Shown here: positions 1 through 11,612 of the stretch, piece after piece
Layout of the letters: every line of letters begins with the position of its first letter
Position numbering within the stretch: position 1 is the first letter of the stretch
From: Lycorma delicatula
Lineage: Eukaryota; Arthropoda; Insecta; Hemiptera; Fulgoridae
Assembly (NCBI RefSeq): GCF_047948215.1
Contig: NC_134458.1
Coordinates: 143,681,536-143,745,535, forward strand
Direction: 5' to 3'
Length of the DNA: 64,000 nucleotides
Program-made: the position numbers and the translations under genes
The notes under the pieces: generated by a model
Told to the model about the DNA's origin: nothing
What the model saw: the letters and a program-made list of their open reading frames with translations, nothing else
The model's database searches: none

Positions 1-734
1 AAAATAAACCAACATATTTAATTCAATTTATATGCAACTTTAACGTTTTAAACAATGATTATATGTAAAATTAAATGAGACATATATGTGCTACTCAAAC
101 TATTTTCAGTGAGCTCAAGAATATAATCTCCTAATGATTAGAATGTTTTATTTATATGGGTTTCAAACGTAATTTAAGTGAACATTAAGTGAACTAACGT
201 TCGTTAGTTCTACAAACCGTCGGTTTGTAAATTGGATTTGTTAACCAGAAGGTACTGATAATAATTGTTTAATAATCGAAATTTATGCTTTTCTATATAT
301 TTTCACTTTTTTTTAAACAGCTTCTGAACGTTATCTGGTTATTGTCTTGTAATTATTTAATTACGCCTTTCTTTTTAATATTATTAATTAAACATATAAA
401 ATATCACTGGCATAAAATATTTAAAAATAATTATAACAAATTAATTAATAAATAAAAGTAAATTGTTGGAATATATATTATTAAAAATAATATTAAAAGA
501 ATAAAATAATAATTAGTTTTTCCAAAAATAAGAAGTAAAAAAAAACCAAAAAAAAAACCCAGAAAATTAAAGAAGAGCTTATTGTGTCAATAGTTTTTAT
601 GTAAAGTATTTATTTATTATTAGCAGACCCGGCAAGTCTTTGCTATTGCTAGATTTGATAATTATATATATATAAATTAAATGAACACAATTGAAAGTTT
701 GATAAATCATTAACAAAATGAACATTACAGAACG
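1..734. other. AT-rich unique DNA, no gene seen
   Basis: No coding sequence or recognised repeat is visible apart from the twin palindromes at 191-229. Short A and T runs dominate. Confidence 0.6.
191..229. repeat. Two adjacent near-perfect palindromes
   Basis: GAACTAACG-TT-CGTTAGTTC (191-210) is followed at once by TACAAACCG-T-CGGTTTGTA (211-229). Both have 9-bp perfect stems and almost no loop. They lie in otherwise unstructured AT-rich DNA. The role is unknown; they could be the ends of a lost inverted-repeat element or a cruciform site. Confidence 0.75.
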
Positions 735-960
735 TCACAGAATTTAACTTTTCCCTTTTACCCTTTTCCTTTCCCCCTTTCACATTTTCATTTCTACCAT
801 ATCCCCTTCCCCATTGTCCCCTTTTCATCTCCCTTTCTCCTTCCTTCTATTATCTTTCCCTTATTTCCCTTTCCCCTTTTACCTTTTTCGATTTTTCTCT
901 ATCCCTTTTTATCCGTGGATAAATCGGTCCAGTAGTTTTTTAGTCCATAGCGGATACATA
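735..960. repeat. Polypyrimidine tract plus AAATCGGTCCAGT-type tail
   Basis: About 170 bp are almost pure C/T on the plus strand (runs of CCCTTT and CCTTTTCC), followed by GGATAAATCGGTCCAGTAG. A related arrangement, a T/C tract and then GGGATAAATCGGT, recurs near 42,840-42,890, so this is probably a dispersed repeat and not chance composition. The 71-codon frame inside it is low-complexity Phe/Ser/Leu and is not a gene. Confidence 0.5.
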
Positions 961-1795
961 TCGGAAACACTGAAATGGAATCATAAAATATCTAGTATAG
1001 CGTGTGTTGCTTTTACGTCCAACAGATAGTGCTGTTTTAAAAAAAAAAACATGTTTTTACCTGTCACAGGTGTGACATCTTAGGTATATAAATAGTAGGT
1101 ATATAAAATCACGCGCGTATTCAAATGCAACGTTGTGCCAAAATTTCAAAGCATTCAGTGAAGAATTTTCGGAGATTTAAGATTTTGAACAAACGAGCAT
1201 TTACATTTTTATTTATATAGAAGATTTTCTTATTTTGTTATGAAATTATTAATATTTCGGATTGATTTTTAAATTAAAATCCATATAATCAGCGAAAGGC
1301 CAAGTATAATCAATAAAACAATAAAAAAAGACCTAAATTTAATGTAATGTATATACTTTTTTTTCTATCAAAAAGGTAAAGAAAAGTTACTTTTGTTTAC
1401 CTTCTTTGGTTTCCCTGGAGTAATCAGCATCATTACTGAGTCATCTATAATCAAAAATTTACCCTTGTTACATAAACTGGAAGATGGTATTAAGAAACTG
1501 TCTGCAAAGATCTTTTACTAAAATCTAATAATAGGTAACTATTTCAATTGTTAAATAATTATTATTAATATAACCTGAGAAGAAAAAACAATAAATTCAA
1601 AATAATAACAATAATAAAAAAAACAGAATTGGATTTCTTAAGACAACCTTTTTTTCAGTATTTTTTAACTTTCATAAATGCTTAAAACATTTTCTAATTA
1701 ATCCAGTATTTACGTTTTGCTACTTTCTTAATTAATATACTTTTTTTTACAGTTACCTTATTTTTTTTTTTCATTTATTCACTTTTTTATATAAC
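961..1795. other. No gene seen
   Basis: AT-rich sequence with poly-A and poly-T runs. A short palindrome, CCTGTCACAGG, sits near 1,061. No protein similarity or repeat copy was recognised. Confidence 0.55.
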
Positions 1796-1799
1796 TTTT

Positions 1800-1945
1800 T
1801 TGCAAACCCTCCCCGCCCCCACGGGCCAAATCCACAATGAAGCACAGCCCAGAGAGTTGTCTACTCAAACGGGCCTCCCCGCCCGCCGGCTATAAGTCTA
1901 GTCTGACAGGTCAGTCGACCGGTTAGATCTTAACATTGACCTTTC
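1800..1945 (+). promoter_or_regulatory. GC-rich islet with TATA- and initiator-like motifs
   Basis: This is one of the few GC-rich patches in the window (CCCTCCCCGCCCCC, then CCTCCCCGCCCGCCGG). It is followed by TATAAG at 1,891 and TCAGTC at 1,911, an arthropod initiator-like match. The TATA-to-initiator distance, about 22 bp, is shorter than the usual ~30 bp. It could be a host promoter, a transposon promoter such as an LTR, or chance. No convincing coding frame follows: the 60-codon frame starting at 2,074 resembles nothing I know. Confidence 0.25.
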
Positions 1946-3229
1946 ATTGTCTTTTGTAATTAGAGTTCTTTAGCAAAAGTAACTCCCACCTGATACTCTT
2001 ACCTCCTGATCTGCTAATTATAATTATGTAACAATAGAAATGGTCATAACATTTTAGATTTTAAATAAAAATTTTGGTTGAGGTTTTTTTGCGGATTTCT
2101 AAAAAAATTCTAGAAATCGCTACTGCGGCCGGTCAGATTTTTAAAGGGAAGTCGGCTGGGAGGTGGAACCAAATTTTATTTACATTTTGGAGTTTCCTGA
2201 ACATTATTTTTGCAATGTACGCTTTTACAGTACGCTTTCTACATTTTTTTATGTAAGGCTTTTACGTCTGCTCTACCGGACACAAAAAAACCAATTTTGA
2301 TGATGTAAACCTATTGGGAATAGAGCTGTGTTGTGTTGATTTTTAAGCATATCGGTTCACAGAAACTGGAGTTATAGGAGAATAACTGGGTTTTTGGGTT
2401 ATTTTCATGTTTCTTCAGTTTTCAAGTTATAACTTGAAGGTGGACACTTATTACCAAGCCAAAATTAGATTTTTATGATCACCACTAGGCTCGAGCTACT
2501 TTCCCTATATAAATTTAGTTTCGCAATAATCCAAAATATGATTTAGTATGATGGAAAGGGGCTGGTGTCCAAAAAATTACTTTTGAAGTTTTAATCGTTT
2601 AATCGTTTTTACTAAATTTGAACCTTTTCTTTTTTATGACCACGGCTCCAAAACCACTTAAATTTTGGGTTACAATATCAAAGTGGGTTGTTAGCAAGGA
2701 ATAATGTTAAGCGATTGGTGCAGTCTCTACTCAACAATTACGTGTAAAGGAGGAAGATAAAACACAGAAAAACAAGTATAATGTATGTATTTGTTTTTTC
2801 CGGGGCGCGCAATAAAGTGCCGTTATCAGTGCTCGGACTATGTTTATTGGAACAATACTCAGTACTTCATAGTATTATGAAAGTATATATAATACTAACA
2901 TAATATGAAATACTCTAACCCTCTGAAATCAAGCTACAACACCGAAAGTAGTATTATTTTCAAAAATCATTACAGCAGTGCAACATCCTTTCTTTCTCAA
3001 CTAAAACCGGAAATTCCCCCTTCTGACGCACTTACTGCGATGGAGTTTTTTTTAGCATAATATTGTTTTCCAGTTAAGTCCTTATCAACTTACTGCAATT
3101 CCTTATTTATACTCCAATTACATTATTTACAGATTAATTATTTTTATTAAAAATAAATATGAATTTGTAGTTGAAATGGTGTAAAATATTTAATATTCAA
3201 TTCTTTTTTTTTATTCTTAATTTGTAAGT
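1946..3229. other. No recognised gene or element
   Basis: Moderately AT-rich, with slightly GC-richer patches near 2,120-2,165 and 2,795-2,830. These may belong to an old unclassified repeat, but I could not match them to another copy in the window. No coding similarity. Confidence 0.45.
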
Positions 3230-3535
3230 TACAATCTGATTAACTAGAGAACAATAAGCAAATTCCCCCATGGCCCAGTGAGATGAGGATGATATGTATT
3301 AAATATAAATGAGGTTTAGGTACAGATTTAGAACGACCGTTCGAGAGATGTGTGGTTAATTGAATCCCAACCACCAAATTACACCGGTATTTACTACCTT
3401 AATATTCATATCCGTATGAAAGTAACTAATTTTTACCAGCATTTGAAACTCAGAATCTTTAACTTCGGAAATCAGCTGTTAAAAAATTAATTTGTGAAGA
3501 GGAGTTTACCACTTCACGAACGCGGTTAAATTTTA
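3230..3535 (-). mobile_element. tRNA-derived SINE, family 2, copy 1
   Basis: Shares ordered blocks with the copies near 50.8 kb and 57.5 kb: GAACAATAAGCAA, GAGATGAGGATGATAT, AATCCCAACCACCAAA, CACCGGTATT and GAAATCAGCTGTT. The best-preserved copy (57.5 kb), read on the minus strand, begins like a tRNA with a box A such as TGGTGTAGTGGTTAGC and a box B-like GGTTCTGAGGTTCAAAT, so this is a pol III SINE reading on the minus strand. The head of this copy (about 3,500-3,535) is decayed. Confidence 0.65.
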
Positions 3536-5701
3536 AATAACCCTTTTTCTTTTTACTTTTTGTATCAATATAGATTAATTTTTAAAAAAAGGAAATCATG
3601 AAATATTTTATAATTTAATTATTTTTAAAAGTTGATTTTTATTTTTTCAAAATACCCTTAAAAATCTAAAGTTTATATTCGAACGTTATTAAAAATATTC
3701 CTTTATATACTGTCAAAACAAATTGCACGAATTAAAACATATTTCATGGATTTCCTTGTAAAATTTATAATCCATTACTTTATAAATAAAATTAGTTTTA
3801 TCTAATTTTGTAATTGAATTGTTTTATTAAATATTTTTATTTCTTAACGTGATGGTACCAGCATAAATACAATATCTGGTTTTAAATACAGGTAGGCTAC
3901 TAATTACAAGGTTTCTTAACTGTAATTTTGTTAATTCGAGCAATGGAACAAGAATAATTAGCAACAACACCTCAAATTTAAAATCAATACTTTGAATTCC
4001 GTTATTTCCTCTATGAAAATAGGACACAGTAGAACGATATATATTTTAAACAACCAGGTGCGATCCAATAAGGCTTTGTGGTAACTTTCATTCAGCTTTA
4101 ACCTTAACTTAAACTCATCTAATCCGTACTAATTCTAAGTGTCCTGAATTGAGAATATTTCCTTACTGAATACTATTAATACAAATGTATGAAACTCATT
4201 TGCTGTACTTTGTATGCATATAATTGCGCTAACCAATAACTAACATTAGAAGGACATCAGTTTAAGTTATATTTTATTATTTATTTACACATTAATAATT
4301 TAATTAGTATTACATTAAATGATAAATAGGTTAATAATATTTTTAAAGTTTTTTTAATTATTAAATACACGAGTTAATAATTTAAGAAATAAAAAATACA
4401 AAACTAAAAAAAAATTAACAGTTAATTAACATAAAATTAATATTAATCAGTAATTTATAAATATTATTTTATTTTTTAAATTTAAAACAAAATATAAATG
4501 TTAATAAGTAAATTATTTTTTTGACCTTATGCTTTTTTCTCTTATTTTGTTTTACTTTAGAAACTTTGGCAAAGTTTGGGGTTTAAAACAAAATATTCTT
4601 GTAGAACAAGAACCTAATTGGCTTATTTATGTACTATTCATTTAAAATTTTAGTAATTATCTCCTTTTAACCGTAATAATTTATGTAAGTATGTAATAAT
4701 AAGTATGTAATATTTTATTATTATGAATCTTTAAAGATTGTCCCCTTTGCAGAGGTAAGCAGAATTCGGTTTCTCATATTCTTAAAAAAAAAAACATATT
4801 AAAAAACATTATATAATTATTGAATGATTTTTGTTTTCCATAAAAAATATATTCAGATTTTTTTATACAATTCATTTGAACACGTTGTTTATCACAAAAA
4901 ATTTCGCGCATAACTTTTTTCGTATCATGTTCGACTAATTAAAAGATTTTAATCCAAAAATTTCCTTATTTCTAAAAAAAAAGGAAAAACATCAGTCTAA
5001 ACTAATTTCAGGTTTTATTTTTTAGTAATATTTTGAAGTGCTCTCAAAAATATTATATTATTTACTAACGAAATATTTTCAAGAATATACCAGTGTATTC
5101 GGAAAATTATTTCTTATTAAAACAGTAATTTTATTAATTAATTATCGTAATTAATTTTTATTTGTTGATGAATGTACACAAAACTTTTACTGGAATAAAA
5201 GAGATGCTGAATTTATTTTTATTATCCTAGTATCACAGTCAAGATGTTTTATGAGAAGTTTTTAATTTTGATATACTTTTTAACTGAAAGAAGTTGTAAC
5301 TTGCTCAACTCAACTCCGTGAGGAATAATCTTCTCATAAACACACAGCAGCTACTATTATCTTTTTTTTCTGTTATCCCGTAATTTATTTTCTAATCTTA
5401 ATGGAAAGCTTATTGCGTAAATTTTTGAAGATGTAGCCCTTTTTTGAAAGTAGGAGATGATCTAAAGATAGGATGATCACTCATTTTCTTATCTTATTCT
5501 ACTTTACTTAACTTCGGTATTAGTATGTTAACGAATTAATTATAATCGAAATAGAGGTTGTTATAAACCTCAATAAGTTTGTCTTTGAAGCGTTTTAATA
5601 GAAACAACATATTTTCGGCGGTGGGATTATGCATTCGTTAGTTGCTTCTCTTCGTTGTCGTAGCGTGTTTGTTATCATGTATGACAAACTATAGTTAGGA
5701 A

Positions 5702-5705
<4 letters not shown>
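3536..5705. other. AT-rich DNA, no gene seen
   Basis: Very AT-rich with many short homopolymer runs. No protein similarity, SINE box or repeat copy was recognised. The 66-codon minus-strand frame at 3,827-4,027 looks random. Confidence 0.55.

Positions 5706-5734
<29 letters not shown>
5706..5734. repeat. (TA)n microsatellite
   Basis: An uninterrupted TA dinucleotide run of about 14 units, directly upstream of the decayed DDE transposase. Confidence 0.9.
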
Positions 5735-5736
<2 letters not shown>

Positions 5737-5824
5737 AAAGAACCTATAGATAATAGAAAAATTTAGTATAAAAATAAAAAATCGGGAACTGAGGCTACAT
5801 TACTTAAGACTATTAAACAGTACC

Positions 5825-6680
5825 GTAACCAAAACTGAGCTTTAATTTACAAGGACGAATCTATGTACATGCCGTTGATACCAAATCAATGTCATGGAAT
5901 GACGACTCTGACCGCAATCTTGCTGCTCCGATTTCTAAAGGCAAGCGTGCTTGCATTTTTAATGCCGGTTCCGAAAATGTTTTTTTCAAGAACGCGCTTC
6001 TTTTATTTAAATTTAGTACCAAAAACAGGAAATTACCATGATGATATGAGTTCTGTTAATTGCGAGTGGTGGATAAAACAAAAATTAATTCCTTATCTTC
6101 CCTGTAACTGAGACATCGTCATAGATAATGCTTCGTACCATAATGTTGCATCTGAATCGCACTCCTAATTCGAACTCGCAAAAAAGCAGACATGATCGAC
6201 TGGATTAAAGAAAATATTGTGTCATTTACGAGTACAATATTTAAACCAGAACTCTACAGTTTAATAAAACTGCATACGTTATTCCTGTTACGTTATTTAA
6301 GATCGATTCAGTTTTAGCCGAGAAAGATCATAATGTTTTGAGATTGCCTTATACTCCAGAATTAGATCCGACTGAAAAAATTTTGGCGTTTTTTAAAAGA
6401 GCATGTTGCGAAAAAAGTGTTCATTTTAAATTACATGATGCTATTGATTTAACTGAAGAACGAGCAAATTCAATTAAAACGAATGCCAAATTGAAATCAA
6501 GGTGCGACCATGTCAAGAAAATAGAAACATCTTGTTTATCTCGGGGTCTTTAATTGATAATGTCATTGAAAATATCGTTATTAACGTAAAATGCGATAGC
6601 GATAATAATGATTTAAATTATTAGCGGTGTCGATATAAGCGATGATGAATTATCACGAATTGAAATATTACGATTTGATT
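5825..6680 (+). pseudogene. Decayed IS630/Tc1/mariner-type DDE transposase
   Basis: The three acidic-motif regions of a DDE (DDE_3-like) transposase can be read in order across frame changes. KDESMY near 5,848 corresponds to the first-Asp region. SKGKRACIFNAGSEN lies at about 5,935-5,980 in another frame. VIDNASYHN near 6,120-6,145 carries the second Asp. PELDPTEKI near 6,356-6,382 corresponds to the Pro/Asn-Pro-x-Glu region. The tail KLHDAIDLTEERANSI with RCDHVKKIE is typical of an insect-abundant member of this superfamily. The two longest frames (5,863-6,111 and 6,338-6,553) are fragments of one ancestral gene broken by at least two frameshifts and several stops. The DNA-binding N-terminus is missing or unrecognisable, and I could not place terminal inverted repeats. 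The gene is dead. Confidence 0.75.
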
Positions 6681-7278
6681 TCGTACTTACGAAATTGCTA
6701 CTTAGCAATGAGTTCGACACATGGTGCTGGCGAGTGTGGATGACGTTTTATAGCCCCTGTTGTATTGTAGTATTTCGGTTGTTATTTTTAGGTTTTCTGT
6801 TTTTGTGTTTTTTTTAGGAAATTTGTTTTTGGTTTTAGTGTTTGCTGTGTTTCTTTTTATAGTATTAGGGGATTAATTTGGATTATTATTTTTATAATTT
6901 TGTTTTCTTAGATAGTCTTAGGTTACTTGGGCTGTTAGCTCGTGGATGATTTAAGTGTTTAAATCTCCCCCCGGGGAGTGTTCTTTTTAGAGTTTTTCTT
7001 ACCAAATTTTTATGTTTTGAGTTAATAATTTGGTCTAGGATTTTTTATTTAGGATTTTTGTAGTCTTTGTTGTTGTTTGGCTTTTGGATACGGTTATTTA
7101 CGTTAGCAACGCCAGTCGTATTGGTCTTTTCTAATTGGCTGCTGGTTGTTTGTTTATATTATTGGTTTTTTTTTCTCATTAGCAGTTACATTTCATTAAG
7201 TTTGGCAGTGATTGGTTGTTAGTTTGTTATTCCTTGTGTTTGTATTTAGACGATTTTAACCTTTGAGTGTTGTAACTT
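6681..7278 (+). other. GT-rich leader, possible LINE 5' UTR
   Basis: This is a T/G-rich stretch (TTGGTTTT, GTTTTTGTG and similar) with little A or C, directly upstream of the ORF1 remnant that starts at 7,279. Position and composition fit a LINE 5' untranslated region, but no other copy is present to prove it. Confidence 0.35.
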
Positions 7279-8470
7279 ATGGCAGACTGTAAAGTTTCAA
7301 AGAAGGCACGATTGAGAAAAGCTGTCGAGGCTGTTGAAGTGGATGGATAGTGATGCTTCTGATGGCGATACCGTCAATATGGTTAGTGCAGTGACAAGTG
7401 TGTTCAGTTGGACAAAGAAGCAATCAAAATCTGAGCGACAGTGATTAAGGAAGGAGAAGGGGAGCAGGTCGAAGGTGGTGCTTGACACTGATGAGACTGT
7501 ATGAGTCAGATGATTCTGACTCAGACACAAGACTTACGTAAGAGGTGTTTGGTTCTGCTGTTAGCCGTGAGAAGTCAGTTTTGCCTTTCCTGGTGCGCAA
7601 GAAGAATGAAGCTTCTGGTTTAAGAGAATTGAAGACGCGGTTGGCATCAGCAGACTTAGTCTTACATGAGGTTGTTACCGAATTGGTTGATATGTTTAAC
7701 AGAGTATGTGGCTAGGTGGATGAATTCGTTGGAGACTCGTTGGAGAACGTGAGAGAGATGAGTGCCACCTACATCCAATCTCGGGTTTGCAAGTTAAGAT
7801 TTTTTCATTTGTTGAAAAGAAATCATAAACTATAGGGTTACATTGAAGGCCTTAAAGCCGGGTTAGGTGAGCGGGTGAAGACTGTTTCGACACCATCTTT
7901 AAAAGAATTAGCCTCAGATGTTGTACAATCGCAGCTGAGAGTTTTATTGATAGATAAGCTTTCAGGAGTTGTTACCTCAGCGGCTTTTAAAGCCAAAGCC
8001 ATTAAACAATTAGAAGCTAGGAAGGGTAGCTTGCAAATTGGGAGCATAAAGGACAATTCCAAGGACGTCAAGATTGTTGCTAACGACGGTTAAACTGCAG
8101 ACGAAATCAAGGACAATGATAGGATCAAACAGTATCCAATAAAGACGATGACTACAAAGCCTCTCAGGCCACGTATGATCATATATGATGTTCCTCGAAG
8201 TACAGAGGAAAAAGATTTTTGAGAAGAGGTTCGGGAACAGAACACTGGTGGTGAAATCTCTGAAGAGTTTGCTGGTGCGTTTAAGAACTTGAGAACGTTT
8301 AAGAACTCATTTGTTATATACAAATATGTAAACATTAAAAAATGCAACATGGACCATCAGATATTACTGATTTTGTTTAACTAAGAGTAAAAATATAAAG
8401 AGAATGTAGAGTAAAGAGTAAGACTTTGATCTTGCGCAGGTCACCCACTGTCCAAACCTGCTTTCCGACA
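7279..8470 (+). pseudogene. Non-LTR retrotransposon ORF1 (gag-like), R1-type, decayed
   Basis: A frame starts with MADCKVSKKARLRKAVEAVE (ATG at 7,279) and is broken by a stop after 23 codons. Readable pieces follow in shifting frames: ELKTRLASADLVLHEVVTEL near 7,628, LKELASDVVQSQLR near 7,902 and RPRMIIYDVPRSTEEKDF near 8,170. The last piece resembles the RPR-x-IIYDVP stretch that precedes the zinc knuckles in R1-clade gag-like ORF1 proteins, which bind element RNA. A possible Cys remnant lies near 8,450. I see no ORF2 downstream, so the copy is 3'-truncated or interrupted. Family assignment is by eye; a Jockey- or LOA-type ORF1 is an alternative. Confidence 0.55.
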
Positions 8471-10095
8471 TTTAGATCTTGTGTTTTCCTGATCCTAAGC
8501 ATACCTACTATGGTACATTAAAGTATGAGCAAAGTTGAAGTTGATCAAGTAATTTCTCTTAATTACCCTTTATTTTTTTTTAAATCAGAGAATTTAAAAA
8601 AAAATTACTATTCATACTTTCTGAGCACATTAAAAAATACGTAAAAACCGAGTGGAGGAAAGATTAAATGAAATTTACAGAATAATTTTAACTGGAGGTC
8701 CGTAACATAACAAATGTTATGTGTAAAAAAGTAGATGAAAATGATAAATTATTTTTTATACGATGTATGTTTGGTATAAAATATTATAGTGATGGCATAC
8801 AGAACTATGCCTTTAAAATAAAATTACTGGTATACGTAAATAAAATATACAACTTTTTCACGTGAAATATTTTTTGATGTTCATTTATTCATTTAATTCG
8901 CTTACATACCGCATTATATAACATATCATACCAAACAGTACCGGCCTAGGGGCTGTTTGCATCCAAGGCAAAACGTGTCAGTGCAAACCTTCTCTCACTG
9001 TGCTTTTTGAATTATTTTGTTTAGTTACTACATCTGACGAATATAAAAAAGTAACATTTTTCCTTTGATTTTGGTTATTTGTAATTTATTATTATGTTAA
9101 TTCCGATTCACTCTATTCATTATTAATTCTATTAACATCTATATTTTAGTTGTTTTTTTTTTGTTATATTATTTTTTCAATAACTGAATAACGAGTGCAT
9201 AAACAATGTTGGTTCAAATAACCCTGAGATAACTTTATTTCGCTAAAAACAATCATTAAGAAAAAACTTCAAATACGTATTATTTAAATCTCAGATTGTT
9301 TTTTAGTATTTACAAATATAGTTTTTATTAATTTTTTTATGTTAAGAAAAGCCTGTAAAATTGACTATACCTGAGTGTATATTAATAAAAATTTGAATTT
9401 AAGTATGAATTTTGCAATTATATACATATATATATTTTTTTTAATTTTATACATACAGTATATAAAATTATAATTTTTTAAACATAAATTTTAACAAAAG
9501 ATTTATGAATAAATATACTTGAAAGTTTTAAAAAAATATATAATTATATGATTAATTATAATGATTAATTAATTATTGCTTAATTTTTGTGTAATAATAA
9601 TTGTCACAGCCGAACATACTATCTTTTATTCAGGAAACTTTCATGCAAATGTAGTCGTGTACGTTTGGAGTTGATTGCATTACGGAAGATTGCAAAAACA
9701 AGTATAAAATATTAGTAAAACAACAGTTTTTGTTTTTAAATTATTCCAATATTTCTACTGATATTTACTTTACTCTTGGGGATATATTTACATCCATCAT
9801 GGTTTATATCTTACAATGTATATGGTGTATTGTATGTTACAATAGGTAAACTATTTTATAATTATATGACTATAAAAAGATTCTAATAAAATAAACTACA
9901 AAAATAAATAAAACCTTAAACACCGTAAAAAGTAAAAAAAAATTAGTAGCCTAATCATTATTTAAATACTGACTTTCGAAAACAGCGCCAGATTAAAAAC
10001 AAATGCAGCTAACAATGCAACTTAATTTAATATCGATTCAAAAATGCGAAATTTAGAGAATATTGGATGATATACAAAATACTGACTAAACATTA
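8471..10095. other. AT-rich DNA, no gene seen
   Basis: No coding similarity and no recognised repeat copy. It contains short TA runs near 9,420-9,440 and long A/T homopolymers. Confidence 0.55.
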
Positions 10096-10139
10096 TTTTT
10101 TATTTTTTGTATGTTTTGAGAACTCGTTTTTTTAAAACT

Positions 10140-10363
10140 CGGCATTTTATGTCGCTCCTGCTTCGTCCATCTTTAGTAATTCTACTTCTCAAATAACAAA
10201 ATTCTTCTACCACCATAATCTTTTCTCTTCCTATTTTTACATTCAGTGGTCCATCTTCGTTATTTCTACGACATTTCATTATTTTCGTTTTGCTATTGTT
10301 TATTTTCATGAGGTAGTTTTTGCGTAGGACTTCATCCTTGCCAGTTCATTGTTCCTTCTAAAT
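10140..10363 (-). pseudogene. RTE-clade LINE reverse transcriptase fragment
   Basis: On the minus strand this encodes MKINNSKTKIMKCRRN, then GPLNVKIGREKIMVVEEFCY and TKDGRSRSDIKCR. It matches, residue for residue apart from scattered changes, the stretch directly after the FADD catalytic motif in the RTE element at 37.5-38.8 kb of this same window. It covers only about 75 codons and is truncated at both ends, lacking the catalytic motif and the C-terminus. It is a relic with no function of its own. Confidence 0.85.
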
Positions 10364-10439
10364 CCGTATATATATATATTAATTTTACATTGAATGCAGA
10401 ATGTAGTGCTAATACGTTCCTGTGGTTTACTTTATAAAA

Positions 10440-10545
10440 ATTAAATAACCCGGGTTATCTAACTAACTAATAACTACCTAACTAATATCTATTTATCTAT
10501 CTTGATATCTATCTAACTAATAACTCGAGTTATCTACTTATTCTT
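10440..10545. repeat. Degenerate TAACTAAC / TATCTATC simple repeat
   Basis: Interspersed CTAACTAACTAATAACTAC and TATCTATC units make a low-complexity stretch between the two LINE fragments. Confidence 0.6.
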
Positions 10546-10547
10546 TA

Positions 10548-10800
10548 CTTCATCATTCCACTTCCTGCCCAACCTAGTGCACCCGGTTCTTGATATCAAG
10601 AACCTCATTTCTGACGGCTATATTAAAGAAATTTCTCTCTTCATTTTGACTCGACTTTTGCTACCATAAAACAATACAGGTATGACAAGAATTTTGGAGA
10701 ATTTCATCTTGTTTTGTTCTTTAATGTTTTATGAATAGTTCCAGATATTGCTCTAAACTTGCTGAGCTTGTTTAAAACATCTTCTTCATTGAAAAATGAA
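10548..10800 (-). pseudogene. Second, different LINE reverse-transcriptase C-terminal fragment
   Basis: Read on the minus strand it gives LNKLSKFRAISGTIHKTLKN, then a frame change to IPVLFYGSKS, then SEMRFLISRTGCTRL and GRKWNDEV. This resembles the C-terminal part of RTE-like endonuclease/reverse transcriptases, where a ...TLKNKT...PVLLYGSE...EMRFLR...RNE order is usual. It is a different subfamily from the fragment at 10,140-10,363 and from the element at 37.5 kb. At least one frameshift and one stop are present. Confidence 0.6.
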
Positions 10801-10962
10801 TTATTTCAAAAGAGTTTGTAGGTTTTTGGTTTCTTGCTAACGGCTTTTATTTATACGGACAGAATATGGGATACATCTGTTTGTATTTTTCAGAAAAATA
10901 TAATCAAAAAATTAAAAATAAGCTTTAAAAAAAACGAGTTCTCAAAACATACAAAAAAAAAC

Positions 10963-11427
10963 AATATTTGAAAACTGATTGAAAATAAATTATGCATTTT
11001 CATAGAATAAGATATATTTCTAAAACAAAAAATCTCATATAATTTAAAAAATATTATTTAACGGAAATCTTTTACTGAATATATTACTTTATTATTAACT
11101 TTGCTTTTAGGGAAGCTAAAAACTAAAAGGTTTTAATTATTACAGATATTTTTGTGTTATATTAATAATTTGTAACGTAAGTTTAATCTTCTTTACTTCA
11201 CTATTACTTCGCTTTATTTAGTCGTAAATTTTTTCAAGTAAAGAAAAATTTATTATAAAACTTCGTAATTGTATTTTTATAATTTCTAAGTAGTAGTTTG
11301 GAATTATTATTTTAATATATTTTTATATATCTTATATAAACTCTATTAATATTCTATATAATAACAATGTATTTAGTCGTAGATTATTAGTTTTATTTAG
11401 AGAGAAAAACATAATATATTTTAATAT
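10963..11427. other. No gene seen
   Basis: AT-rich sequence without recognisable coding or repeat content. Confidence 0.55.
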
Positions 11428-11612
11428 AAAACATTCAAAGCCGGCCTCCGTGGCGCGAGGGATAGCGTCTCTGTGTTTTACTCGGAGGTCCTGGGTTCAG
11501 ATCCGGGTCAGGCATGGAATTTTTCGTACGCGTCAAATTTCCTTTCGGGTTAAATGATCATAGCAGTCCATGCTACCCCGTCTAATTAAATAAATAATAA
11601 AAACATGCAAAA
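11428..11612 (+). mobile_element. tRNA-derived SINE, family 1, copy 1, with candidate target duplication
   Basis: The element spans about 11,441-11,599. A tRNA-like head (CCGGCCTCCGTGGCGCGAGG, with the box A region starting TGGCGCGAGG at 11,451) is followed by box B GGTTCAGATCC at 11,494-11,504 and then the family body GTCAGGCATGG. It ends in an A-rich tail. Flanks AAAACATTCAAAG (11,428-11,440) and AAAACATGCAAAA (11,600-11,612) agree at 11 of 13 positions and look like a target-site duplication. Other copies lie near 36.7, 44.0, 50.3, 57.0 and 63.1 kb. Such SINEs are transcribed by pol III and mobilised by a LINE; the partner LINE is not evident. Confidence 0.8.

Larger units (their letters stand above)
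10100..10962. repeat. Short inverted repeat enclosing two LINE scraps
   Basis: A block at 10,100-10,137 containing GTATGTTTTGAGAACTCG reappears as its reverse complement at 10,923-10,962 (CGAGTTCTCAAAACATAC), nearly identical over about 34 bp. The left copy continues directly from the RTE fragment, so the right copy is probably a small inverted duplication of it and not a true transposon terminus. Confidence 0.6.

Noticed and set aside
814..1029. 71-codon frame starting in a pyrimidine tract
   Set aside because: Low-complexity translation of a dispersed repeat; no start context or similarity supports a gene.
7297..8071. Minus-strand open frames of about 77 codons
   Set aside because: They are antisense shadows of the LINE ORF1 remnant on the plus strand.
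11441..11520. Functional tRNA gene
   Set aside because: Box A and box B are present, but the acceptor and anticodon stems do not close and the same sequence recurs with a non-tRNA body and A-rich tail, so it is a SINE.
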